Positions 24,323 to 32,127 of a stretch of 36,112 nucleotides of DNA are shown here, piece by piece. Where the stretch lies: contig NZ_DLHL01000046.1 of assembly GCF_002483225.1 (NCBI RefSeq), forward strand, positions 1 to 36,112. Reading direction: 5' to 3'. Each line of letters opens with the position of its first letter. The first letter of the stretch is position 1. Both the position numbers and the translations under genes were made by a program. The notes beneath the pieces are model-generated. The model saw only the letters and a program-made list of their open reading frames with translations, ran no database searches and was not told the origin of the DNA. The stretch comes from Gemmatimonas sp. UBA7669 (GTDB taxonomy: Bacteria > Gemmatimonadota > Gemmatimonadetes > Gemmatimonadales > Gemmatimonadaceae).

Positions 24323-25345
24323 ATGAAAGCGCTGGTGAAGCAGACTGCGGCCCGTGGTCTGACGCTGACGGAAGTGCCCGAACCGAAAATCCGCGACGAC
24401 GAAGTGCTCATCCGCGTGCGGAGCGCGGGCGTCTGCGGCACCGACGTGCACATCTACGAGTGGGACGCCTGGGCCTCGGCGCGCTGCAAACCGCCGTTCA
24501 TCTGCGGTCACGAGTTTGCCGGCGACGTGGTGCAGGTCGGCGCGCTCGTCGAGAGCGTGAAGGTCGGCGACCGGGTGACGGCCGAGGGGCATATCGTGGA
24601 CGAGCGCTCGCTCTTCAGTCGCACCGGCAATGCGCACGTCGACCCGTCCACCCGCATCATCGGCGTGGACCGCGACGGCTGCTTTGCGGAGTACATCGCG
24701 ATGCCGGCCACCAATGTCTGGCACCTCGACGAGGCCATCAGTTACGACATCGGCGGCATCCACGACCCGATGGGCAACGCCTTCCACACGGCGCTGACGG
24801 CCGACATCCCGGGCAGCGTGGTGCTCATCACGGGCTGCGGACCGATCGGTGCGTTCGCGGTGGGTATCTGCAAGGCGGCCGGTGCGTCGCGCATCATTGC
24901 CACCGACGTGAACCCGCGGCGTCTCGAACTGGCGCGCCGCATGGGTGCGCACGACGCGGTGCATCCGGACGCGGCGCGCGAGGCGGTGATGGCGGCCAGT
25001 GACGGACACGGCGCCGACGTGGTGCTCGAGATGAGCGGCGTGCCGAGCGCGGTGCACCAGGCGTTCGCGCTGGCGCGTCCCGCCGGCCGGGTGAACATGC
25101 TGGGCATTCCGTCCAAGACCATCGACGTGGATTTCGCCTCGGAGATCATCTTCAAGGGGCTGACGATTTACGGCGTGGTGGGACGGCGGATGTACGACAC
25201 CTGGCATCAGATGTCGCGCTTCCTGCGGTCGGGGGCGTTTGATCCGAGCCCGGTGATCACGCATCGGCTGCCGCTCGAGGCGGTGGACGAGGCGATGCAT
25301 CTGATCAAGTCGGGGGAAGCGGGGAAGATCATCTTTACGCTGTGA
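24323..25345 (+). CDS. tdh: L-threonine 3-dehydrogenase, without structural-zinc cysteines
   Basis: Tdh oxidises threonine to 2-amino-3-ketobutyrate with NAD+. The 340-residue product has the catalytic-zinc residues Cys38 (GVCGTD), His63 and Glu64 (CGHEFAG), the NAD loop GCGPIG (171-176) with Asp195, the family segments DPMGNAFHTAL and GLTIYGVVGRRMYDTW, and a C-terminal SGEAGKIIFTL. The lobe that holds four structural-zinc cysteines in E. coli Tdh (93, 96, 99, 107) aligns without gaps, but those positions are Asp, Ser, Ser and Asp. The start ATG has TGGAG 5 bases upstream. The partner kbl follows after a 430-base palindromic element. Confidence 0.95.
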   Translation: MKALVKQTAARGLTLTEVPEPKIRDDEVLIRVRSAGVCGTDVHIYEWDAWASARCKPPFICGHEFAGDVVQVGALVESVKVGDRVTAEGHIVDERSLFSRTGNAHVDPSTRIIGVDRDGCFAEYIAMPATNVWHLDEAISYDIGGIHDPMGNAFHTALTADIPGSVVLITGCGPIGAFAVGICKAAGASRIIATDVNPRRLELARRMGAHDAVHPDAAREAVMAASDGHGADVVLEMSGVPSAVHQAFALARPAGRVNMLGIPSKTIDVDFASEIIFKGLTIYGVVGRRMYDTWHQMSRFLRSGAFDPSPVITHRLPLEAVDEAMHLIKSGEAGKIIFTL

Positions 25346-25760
25346 CGGCTACCGCTGTCTTTGTGAACTGCAACCGCAGTCGACTTGCTACCGCAGTCGG
25401 GGAACAGCTACTGCAGTCGGAACCGCACCCGCGGTCTGGGCTACCGAACCTGCGGTTTTGGACTGCTACCGCGGTCGTGGACTGCTACCGCAGTTGGCGT
25501 CACACATCGGTCGGAGTCGTCAGCCTGTGATGTGGGTCAGCGTCTTGGTCATGGTCGGGGCGACCCCGACCCACTGCCTGGGCTCACGACCGCGACTGCT
25601 GTTTGACCCCAACTGCGGTAGCGGTCAAAAACCGCGGTAGCTGTCCACGACCGCAGGTTCGGTAGCCCAGACCGCGGGGGCGGTTCCGACTGCAGTGGCA
25701 GCGCCCAGACGGCAGTGGCAAGTAGACTGCGGTAGCAGTCAGCCCCAACTGCGGTAACCA
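25346..25760. repeat. Large palindromic repeat element between tdh and kbl
   Basis: The inner arms, about 25409-25505 and 25601-25697, are inverted copies with roughly 88% identity by eye. Both are made of the word GCTACCGCAGTCG and variants at intervals of about 18-20 bases. Further copies lie outside the arms on each side (25349-25408; 25699-25757), each in the matching orientation. Within the arms the words TTTTGG and CGTGG have exchanged places between copies. The 95-base centre has a TGGGTC/GACCCA pairing of its own. It fills nearly the whole gap of 430 bases. No protein-like frame is convincing. Confidence 0.93.
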
Positions 25761-25775
25761 ACAACATCGTAAGCC

Positions 25776-26969
25776 ATGTCCCTCAATTCCGATCTCCTCG
25801 CCGAACTCTCCGCCCTCAAGGAAGCCGGCACCTACAAGCGCCTCAATCACATCGAGTCGCCGCAGGGTCCGCGCGTCCGCATGGAAGGCCGCGGCGAAGT
25901 CATCGTGCTCTCGTCCAACAACTACCTCGGCCTCGCCAACGAGCCCGCGGTCGTGGACGCCGGCATCGACGCCCTGCGCCGCTATGGCGCCGGCACCGCC
26001 AGCGTGCGCTTCATCTGCGGCACCTTCACCGTGCACCGCGAACTCGAAGCCGCCATCGCCCGCTTCGTCGGCACCGAAGCCAGCATGAGCTACGTCTCGG
26101 CGTGGAATGCCAACGAAGCCCTCACGCCCACCATCGCGCGCGAAGGCGATTTTGTCATTTCCGACGCCCTCAACCACGCGTCCATCATTGACTCGGTGCG
26201 TCTGGCCAAGGCCATGACCAAGTGCACCACGGCTGTGTACAAGCACGCCGACATGGACGATCTGCGTGAGAAGCTGCGCGCCAACAAGAGTGCGCCACGC
26301 AAGATCATCTGGACCGATGGCGTGTTCAGCATGGAGGGCGCCATCGCCAAGCTGCCCGACATTCTGCAGATCGCGCGCGAGGAAGACGCCATTGTCGTCA
26401 TGGACGACTCGCACGCCACCGGCGTACTGGGTGCCACGGGCCGCGGCACGGCCGAGCATTTTGGTGTCGTCGGCGAGGTGGACATCATTACCTCCACACT
26501 CGGCAAGGCACTCGGCGGCGCAGCCGGTGGATTCATTGCCGGCTCGGCGGCGCTCTGCGACATCATGACCCAGCGCTCCCGTCCGCAGCTCTTCAGCAAC
26601 GCACTCCCGCCCACGGTGGCCGCCAGTGCGCTCGCCGCCGTGCAGTTCACCGAGGCGCATCCCGAGCGCGTCACGCGGCTGCGCGAGAACGCCAACTATT
26701 TCCGTCAGGCCATCCAGGACGCAGGCTTCAAGCCACTGCCGGGCGAGACGCCCATCGTCCCCATCATTGTGGGCGAGACGGCGCTGGCCATCCGCATGAG
26801 CGACCTGCTGCTCGAGCGTGGCGTGTTCGTCACCGGGTTCGGCTTCCCCGTTGTGCCCAAGGGCGAGGCGCGCGTGCGCTGTCAGGTGAGCGCGGCCCAC
26901 ACCCGCGACGACCTCGATGCCGTGGTGGCCGCCTTCAAGGAAGCCGGCAAGGTGGCCGGTCTCCTGTAA
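25776..26969 (+). CDS. kbl: Glycine C-acetyltransferase (2-amino-3-ketobutyrate CoA ligase)
   Basis: Kbl is a PLP enzyme of the alpha-oxoamine synthase family. It cleaves 2-amino-3-ketobutyrate with CoA to glycine and acetyl-CoA, completing threonine degradation after Tdh. The 397-residue length is standard. Visible motifs are SSNNYLGLAN, GAGTASVRFICGTFTVHRELE, DALNHASIIDS, the PLP-binding VMDDSHATGVLG (Asp210, His213) and the Schiff-base lysine Lys244 in STLGKALGG. The Shine-Dalgarno site is weak. A terminator follows about 90 bases after the stop. Confidence 0.97.
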   Translation: MSLNSDLLAELSALKEAGTYKRLNHIESPQGPRVRMEGRGEVIVLSSNNYLGLANEPAVVDAGIDALRRYGAGTASVRFICGTFTVHRELEAAIARFVGTEASMSYVSAWNANEALTPTIAREGDFVISDALNHASIIDSVRLAKAMTKCTTAVYKHADMDDLREKLRANKSAPRKIIWTDGVFSMEGAIAKLPDILQIAREEDAIVVMDDSHATGVLGATGRGTAEHFGVVGEVDIITSTLGKALGGAAGGFIAGSAALCDIMTQRSRPQLFSNALPPTVAASALAAVQFTEAHPERVTRLRENANYFRQAIQDAGFKPLPGETPIVPIIVGETALAIRMSDLLLERGVFVTGFGFPVVPKGEARVRCQVSAAHTRDDLDAVVAAFKEAGKVAGLL

Positions 26970-27056
26970 GACATCGCATCACCAAGCACTCATGATGCCC
27001 TAATGCATTCGTAATCCCCGCCCTCTCACCGAGCGGCGGCCCGGACTGCACACTCT

Positions 27057-27089
27057 CCCCGTCGGCCTCGGTCGGCGGGGATTGTATTT
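27057..27089 (+). terminator. Intrinsic terminator-like hairpin after kbl
   Basis: CCCCGTCGGC (27057-27066) pairs with GTCGGCGGGG (27071-27080) through ten pairs, two of them wobble, around a CTCG loop. It is followed by ATTGTATTT. It lies about 90 bases after the kbl stop and 38 bases before the next start. Confidence 0.75.
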
Positions 27090-27118
27090 GCAGGCATCAC
27101 TCAAGCGATGGAGTGGCG

Positions 27119-27664
27119 ATGCGCAGACGCTGGCAATTCAGACGGCCCCTCGCATTCATCGCCTCCGCCACATTCAGCGCAGCCTGCATGGACAGCACCG
27201 CACCCTTCCTCATGGACCTGCCACGTGAGGTGCGCAGTGTGCAGACGGCCGTTGGTTATGGGACCAACGGCAGTTGGCAGTCGGTTGTGCAGAACGGTCG
27301 CATCACGGCCATTCGCGAGGTGGTCGGCCAATTCGGCCACGTCCGATTGCGCGTGTATGCCTACGACAGCACGGGCCGCGTGCGCGACTACAGCGAGCGT
27401 CTGTTTGCCACGGGAGACTCGCTCCTGCTCAGGGCCAGCGACCTGCCCGACAGTGTGCCACTCGCAGCGGATGCGGTGGGGCACGAGCCGTGGGGGCGCG
27501 ACATCCAACGCATTGCCGTGCACTTCCGCGCCGATGTGGCCATGCTCGCTGCAGGCCGCTCGCGCGTCCAGCCGGTCACGTTCTCACGCCGTGAGCTCAA
27601 GCGCATCGTACTCCACGGTGCGCGACTCTACGATGTGGCCACGAAGCAGGGGCAGATCAGATAG
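27119..27664 (+). CDS. Putative lipoprotein, unknown function
   Basis: The 181-residue product has a basic N terminus, a hydrophobic stretch and a lipobox-like FSAAC with Cys near residue 23, so it is probably a lipoprotein. The mature part is beta-rich (SVQTAVGYGTNGSWQSVVQNG, VRLRVYAYDSTGRVRDYSE), suggesting an immunoglobulin-like or similar sandwich. The family is not recognised. ATG 27119 is chosen because GGAG lies 5 bases upstream; GTG 27113 is possible. The gene converges on the glycosylase gene, and the two coding regions overlap by 8 bases. Confidence 0.7.
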   Translation: MRRRWQFRRPLAFIASATFSAACMDSTAPFLMDLPREVRSVQTAVGYGTNGSWQSVVQNGRITAIREVVGQFGHVRLRVYAYDSTGRVRDYSERLFATGDSLLLRASDLPDSVPLAADAVGHEPWGRDIQRIAVHFRADVAMLAAGRSRVQPVTFSRRELKRIVLHGARLYDVATKQGQIR

Positions 27665-28247
27665 CGCGCCCGGTCGCACGCCACACAAACCGCAGCGGCC
27701 AATCCACGGCTTTCGAAATGCCAATGCGCGGCGTGACCAGCACCTCGGCGTCGGGCACGGGCTGACTCGGCAGAATGCCAAGCGCTGAGCCGCCCGTGAG
27801 TGACCAGCCATCACAGCGCCGGTCCACACCCAGCGCCGCGCACAGCTTGCCTGGTCCATCAGAGAGCGCACGGTCGCTTCGTGCCTTCGGCCGTCGCGCG
27901 CGCATGAGCGTCACACCTTCCGTGGGCTCGATGGCCCGGATGAGCACGGCCGCGCCATAGCCGTCTTCGCGCGTGACGGCATTGAGGCACCAGTGCATGC
28001 CGTAGATGAAGTACACATACGCGGTGCCGGGCGGCCCGAACATGTGCCAGGTGCGCGGTGTTCGACCCACGGCCGAATGCGACGCCGGGTCATGCGGACC
28101 GAGGTAGGCCTCCGTCTCCACGATGCGTCCACTCACCACGCCGTCATCGCTCTCATGGCGCAGCGTCGCGCCGAGCAGCGCACGTGCGACCACATCCGCC
28201 TCACGATCAAAGAACGAGGCCGGCAGAAAAGCCAACGGGGGAACCAT
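27657..28247 (-). CDS. DNA-3-methyladenine glycosylase, AAG/MPG family
   Basis: This family removes 3-methyladenine, hypoxanthine and other damaged purines. The 196-residue product matches the family throughout: LPASFFDREADVVARALLG, the active-site segment RIVETEAYLGPHDPASHS (Glu46, Tyr48 and His57 equivalent to human AAG Glu125, Tyr127 and His136), MFGPPGTAYVYFIYGMHWCLN with the intercalating tyrosine region, DGPGKLCAALG, and RIGISKAVDWPLRF near the end. It lies 45 bases downstream of the NYN gene on the same strand, so it is probably the last gene of that transcript. Confidence 0.95.
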   Translation of the reverse strand: MVPPLAFLPASFFDREADVVARALLGATLRHESDDGVVSGRIVETEAYLGPHDPASHSAVGRTPRTWHMFGPPGTAYVYFIYGMHWCLNAVTREDGYGAAVLIRAIEPTEGVTLMRARRPKARSDRALSDGPGKLCAALGVDRRCDGWSLTGGSALGILPSQPVPDAEVLVTPRIGISKAVDWPLRFVWRATGRAI

Positions 28248-28292
28248 CGCTGAACGATGATTCCCCCGCGGCCTTCTGTGAACGACGGCGGC

Positions 28293-30455
28293 TTACTTCT
28301 TTGCCGCCTTCTTGGCCGGAGCCTTCTTGGCCGGCGCGGCCGCCTTCTTGACGGGCGCCGCCTTCTTGGCCGCAGGAGCCGCCTTCTTGGCGGGCGTCTT
28401 GACCGCAGGGGCCTTGGCCGCAGGCGCCTTGGCCGGAGCCTTGGCCTGCGCCTTCTTGGCCGGTGCCTTGGCCGGTGCCTTGGCCGCCTTCTTCGCGGTC
28501 TTCACCGCCGCATCCTTGGCTTCCGCGGTTCCGTCATTCACCGTCTTTGCTTCCGGCACCTTGGCTTCCGTTGAACTGGCTTCCGTTGGCGCGGCTGCCG
28601 CAGTTACCTCGACCGCAGGCATCTTGGCTGCCGTCGTTACCCCGACCGCTGTGCCCACTACGCCGACCATGAGCAAGTCCGCCGGCGGCACCAGGCCCTT
28701 GCCTCGCGCCATGCCCCGTCCGCCAATGCCTCGCGCACCCATGCCACGCGGCGCTGCCGGCATGGCCGCTGCCTGTGCGGCCTGGACAGCCTTCTGCGCA
28801 TCGTCGGCCACCTTGAGCTGCTCCACGATGCTCGCCGCATCCGAGGCGCGCGCCACTTCCCAGTCGTCGCCACGACGACGCAGGTCGATGAGGTTGGCAT
28901 CGTGTGCGTCCTGCAAAATGCGCTCGAACATGCGCGGCGCCAGCGACTCACTGTCGCGGCCCAGCAAGTCAAACGCACGCTGACGCGCCGCGCTCGCACT
29001 GGTGACGGCGTCAGCCTCCACCAGCGACTCGACAGCACGACGCACCAGATCGAAAGCATCGCTGCGCGTGAGACGCTCACCCGAGCGGCCCACATTGTCG
29101 CCAACCGGCGCACTGGTGAACGTGGCCGGCACCGCGAGCGGCGCAGCACCGCGTTCGCCGCCACGTTCGCCACCACGATCACCGCGGTCACGGTCACGCC
29201 CGCGCCCACGACCGCGACGTCCGCGGCCACCCTCGCGGCCGCCCTCTCGGGCCTCCCGCTCCACCGTGTCCGCCGCCTCATCGGCCGCAGCGTCGGCGTC
29301 GTACCCGGCCTCACCCGGAAGCGGCCGGATACCAAGCGCCGCCACTACCGAATCAGGATCGGTGACGGTCTCTTCGGCGCGCACAGCGGGGACCTCAGTG
29401 GTTTCGCCCAAGGGTACGGCATCGATCGCGTCGTCGAGCAGATCGGTCGCCGCGTCCTCATGCCGATCCTCACCACGGTCACGATCGAAGCGATCACGGC
29501 CACGTCCACGACGTCCACGACGGCCACGACGATCATCGCGGTCGGCATCACGCGACACGTCACGCGACACGTCGGCAGCGGGCGCCGACGCAGCGGCCAT
29601 CGGCAGCGGCGCACCATCCGGTGCGTCCACTTCCATTTGCCCGCTCTCCAGCTTGGTGACCTTGAGCAGGCCGCGCTGCTGCGCTTCCGTCACGAAGCGT
29701 GAGAACTTGGGATGCCCGAGGTTCTTCTCGTCGAAGGAGGCATCGATTTCCTGCATGACCTGCTTGAGACGGTCCGAGCGCATGACGTCGCCGTTGCGCT
29801 TCATGCGGCCCACCGCCTCGGTCACCAGCTCCCACGGATCCCAGCGCGTGGTTTCGTCTTCGCCCGTCTTCACGAGGCCGGCGAGCGCGTTGTACGAGTA
29901 GTACTCGTCGCAGTTCATCACCAGCAGATCGCTGGACGATTCACGGATGCCCACGCCGATGACGTACTTGCCGTACTCCTTGAGCTTGATGACCATGCTC
30001 GAGAAGTCGGAGTCGCCGCTGAGCAGCACGAAGGTGCCGATCTCAGGGCGCGTGAACACCAGCTCCAGCGCGTCGATGGCGAGGCGGATGTCGGTGGCGT
30101 TCTTCTTCGACGAGCCGTAGGCCGGCGCGAAGATGAGATCGATGCTCGCTTCGGTGAGCGGCACGATGTACTGCGGATAGCGACGCCAGTCCGCGTAGGC
30201 GCGGCGCACCGCCACCTTGCCCTTGATGATGTCCGACGAGAGGAGATTCTTGAGCTCCTCCTGCAGATCGGAGCGAATGCCCATCGTGACGTTGTCGAAG
30301 TCGATGAGCATGGCCGCGTTGGGCGCGTGGGCCGGTGGCGCGGCGTTGGGCTGCGCGACGGGCGCCATGGGCGCCACGGCCGAGGGGCTGCGATGGAACG
30401 GCGCAATGGCACGGGCGGGTGACGACCCGCCCGACCGGGAAGGATGACGACTCAT
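28293..30455 (-). CDS. NYN-domain nuclease fused to LOTUS-like domains, RG-rich linkers and an H1-like tail
   Basis: The 720-residue product has an unusual order. A disordered leader (1-45) precedes an NYN/PIN-like nuclease domain (47-190) with acidic residues at LIDFDN (Asp52, Asp54), NATDIRLAIDAL (Asp122, Asp128) and LLSGDSDFSSM (Asp148, Asp150). A first winged-helix region resembling OST-HTH/LOTUS lies at 205-277 (WDPWELVTEAVGRM to GQMEV). An RG/RD-rich segment follows (305-330), then an acidic linker, a second RG-rich segment (403-436), a second winged-helix-like region (460-535) and a Gly/Arg stretch (569-587). The tail (650-720) is Lys/Ala/Pro-rich, like the histone-like protein at 23267-23590. 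NYN proteins are predicted RNases. It starts 3 bases after the ligase stop, with no clear ribosome-binding site, so translation is likely coupled. Confidence 0.88.
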   Translation of the reverse strand: MSRHPSRSGGSSPARAIAPFHRSPSAVAPMAPVAQPNAAPPAHAPNAAMLIDFDNVTMGIRSDLQEELKNLLSSDIIKGKVAVRRAYADWRRYPQYIVPLTEASIDLIFAPAYGSSKKNATDIRLAIDALELVFTRPEIGTFVLLSGDSDFSSMVIKLKEYGKYVIGVGIRESSSDLLVMNCDEYYSYNALAGLVKTGEDETTRWDPWELVTEAVGRMKRNGDVMRSDRLKQVMQEIDASFDEKNLGHPKFSRFVTEAQQRGLLKVTKLESGQMEVDAPDGAPLPMAAASAPAADVSRDVSRDADRDDRRGRRGRRGRGRDRFDRDRGEDRHEDAATDLLDDAIDAVPLGETTEVPAVRAEETVTDPDSVVAALGIRPLPGEAGYDADAAADEAADTVEREAREGGREGGRGRRGRGRGRDRDRGDRGGERGGERGAAPLAVPATFTSAPVGDNVGRSGERLTRSDAFDLVRRAVESLVEADAVTSASAARQRAFDLLGRDSESLAPRMFERILQDAHDANLIDLRRRGDDWEVARASDAASIVEQLKVADDAQKAVQAAQAAAMPAAPRGMGARGIGGRGMARGKGLVPPADLLMVGVVGTAVGVTTAAKMPAVEVTAAAAPTEASSTEAKVPEAKTVNDGTAEAKDAAVKTAKKAAKAPAKAPAKKAQAKAPAKAPAAKAPAVKTPAKKAAPAAKKAAPVKKAAAPAKKAPAKKAAKK

Positions 30456-30458
30456 GAG

Positions 30459-32087
30459 TTACTGGCCTGAAAACGAAGCAGGGTGATCGAGCGCGTTCGC
30501 GTGGAGCGCCGATGCGCTCATGGTGTTCGCACTCAGCGCGATCGCACGCGCGAGCTCTCGTCGCCGCACCTTGCCGCTCCCAGTCATGGGGAACGTGTCG
30601 AAGAAGCGCACGAGATCGGGAACCTTGTCGGCCGACATGGTGTCACGGGCAAACCGCTTGATTTCGTCGCCCGTGATGACGGCCCCTTCCACGGCCACGA
30701 TGCACGCGCAGACCAGCTCTCCCATGACGTCATGGGGCACACCGATCACGCAGACATCGTCCACCGCCGGATGTGCGCGCAGGCGATCTTCGAGGTCGCG
30801 CGGATAGAGCTGCTGCCCTCCGCGCGTGATCGTCTCCTGGCGCCGTCCGAGAATCCGCACCGTACCATCCTCGTCGATGATGCCGAGGTCGCCGGTGAGG
30901 AAGTATCCATCCGGCGTAAGCACCTTGGCGGTCTCGGCCGGCATGCGGAGATAGCCCCGCATGAGATTGGGGCCGCGGACGGCGAGCTCGCCGACCGACT
31001 CCGGCCCGTGCAACTGACCCGTCACGAGGTCCATGGACATGACCTCCACCCCGGGCAGGGTGCTTCCCACACTGTGGCCGCGTATGTCATCACTGTCGCC
31101 GAAGCGCGTGATGGACACGACCGCACCGGTTTCGGTGAGGCCGTAGGCCACGAGCACGTCGCACCAGCGACGCACCTTGCGCACCAGCGCTTCACCCACG
31201 GCCGTGCCGGCCATGAGCCCCGTGCGCAGCGACTTGAGTCGCGACGCATCGAAGCTGTCTTCGCGCATGAGCAGGTGATACTGCGTGGGCACGCCATGCA
31301 GCACCGTGACCTGCGTGCGGATCATCAGCGTCAGCGCCTCGGCCGCATCAAACGCCGGCTGCAGCACCAGCGTGGCCCCACTCGCCATCGTGCCCAGCAT
31401 GGCGCTGAAGCCGAAGATGGCAGAAAACGACACCGCCGTCAGCACGCGGTCTTCGGGCGACAGCTCGAGGACCTGGGCCGTGCGGACGGCGTTTTCGACC
31501 AGCGCGCGATGGGACAGCACCACCCCTTTGGGTTTGCCCATCGTACCCGACGTGTACAACACCGCGAGATCCTGCGTGTCGTCGTCGGGCACGTCCGGCA
31601 GACTGCGGCCGGCCCCTCGCGACACCAGATCTTCGAACTGGAAGATCCGGTCGTCGTACCACAGATCCTCGTCGCCCACCGTGACCACGTACTGCAGATC
31701 GGGCAGGTCTCCCAGCAGCTCTTCGAAGCGCTGCAGGAAATCCACCGCGCCCCACTGCTCGATGGTGACGACACAACTCACTTCGGCGTGTCTGAGCTGG
31801 TAGCGCAGGTCGTGCACGCTGAGCTGCGGACTGACGGGCACCAGCACGGCGCCAAGCCGTGCCGCCGCCAGGGTGGCAATGATCCACTCGATGCCGTTGG
31901 GCAGGTTCACGGCGATGCGATCGCCGCGGCCCAGGCCGAGTTCGGACAACGCGGCCGCCAGGCTGGACGCGTCGGCGTCCACCTGCTGGTACGTCCATGT
32001 CCGGTCCCCTGTCGTGGCCAACGGGCGCGTGGGATGTTCCTGCGCGCGCTGGCTGACGAGAGGGGCAAGGGACCACGAGGCTGCCAT
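30459..32087 (-). CDS. Acyl-CoA synthetase-like adenylate-forming enzyme
   Basis: The 542-residue protein belongs to the ANL superfamily, which activates carboxylic acids as acyl-AMP and then usually forms the CoA thioester. The P-loop is LYTSGTMGKPKGVVLSH (177-193). Other marks are AYGLTETGAVVS, GYFLTGDLGIIDEDG, the hinge GRRQETITRGGQQLYPRDLED and the C-terminal catalytic lysine in GSGKVRRREL. The acid substrate is unknown. ATG 32087 was chosen because CGGAG lies 5 bases upstream and it begins at the family start; the frame extends to 32165. It diverges from the kinase gene across 40 bases. The NYN gene follows 3 bases after its stop. Confidence 0.93.
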   Translation of the reverse strand: MAASWSLAPLVSQRAQEHPTRPLATTGDRTWTYQQVDADASSLAAALSELGLGRGDRIAVNLPNGIEWIIATLAAARLGAVLVPVSPQLSVHDLRYQLRHAEVSCVVTIEQWGAVDFLQRFEELLGDLPDLQYVVTVGDEDLWYDDRIFQFEDLVSRGAGRSLPDVPDDDTQDLAVLYTSGTMGKPKGVVLSHRALVENAVRTAQVLELSPEDRVLTAVSFSAIFGFSAMLGTMASGATLVLQPAFDAAEALTLMIRTQVTVLHGVPTQYHLLMREDSFDASRLKSLRTGLMAGTAVGEALVRKVRRWCDVLVAYGLTETGAVVSITRFGDSDDIRGHSVGSTLPGVEVMSMDLVTGQLHGPESVGELAVRGPNLMRGYLRMPAETAKVLTPDGYFLTGDLGIIDEDGTVRILGRRQETITRGGQQLYPRDLEDRLRAHPAVDDVCVIGVPHDVMGELVCACIVAVEGAVITGDEIKRFARDTMSADKVPDLVRFFDTFPMTGSGKVRRRELARAIALSANTMSASALHANALDHPASFSGQ

Positions 32088-32127
32088 CTCACTCCGGGAT
32101 CGGGTACAGCCACGTAAATTACCGACT
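32088..32127. promoter_or_regulatory. Short divergent control region
   Basis: Only 40 bases separate the ligase and kinase starts. They contain the palindrome GTAAATTAC (32114-32122), giving TAAATT on the plus strand and TAATTT on the minus strand, each usable as a -10. A plus-strand start from it would fall almost at the kinase ATG, implying a leaderless or nearly leaderless transcript. No good -35 is visible on either strand. Confidence 0.35.

Noticed and set aside
25346..25760. CRISPR array
   Set aside because: Word copies are degenerate, spacing is irregular and short, copies are in inverted orientation across the centre, and no cas gene is present.
30483..32117. Open frame of 544 codons on the plus strand opposite the ligase gene
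   Set aside because: The product is a low-complexity Arg/His-rich chain; the minus strand holds all adenylate-forming motifs.
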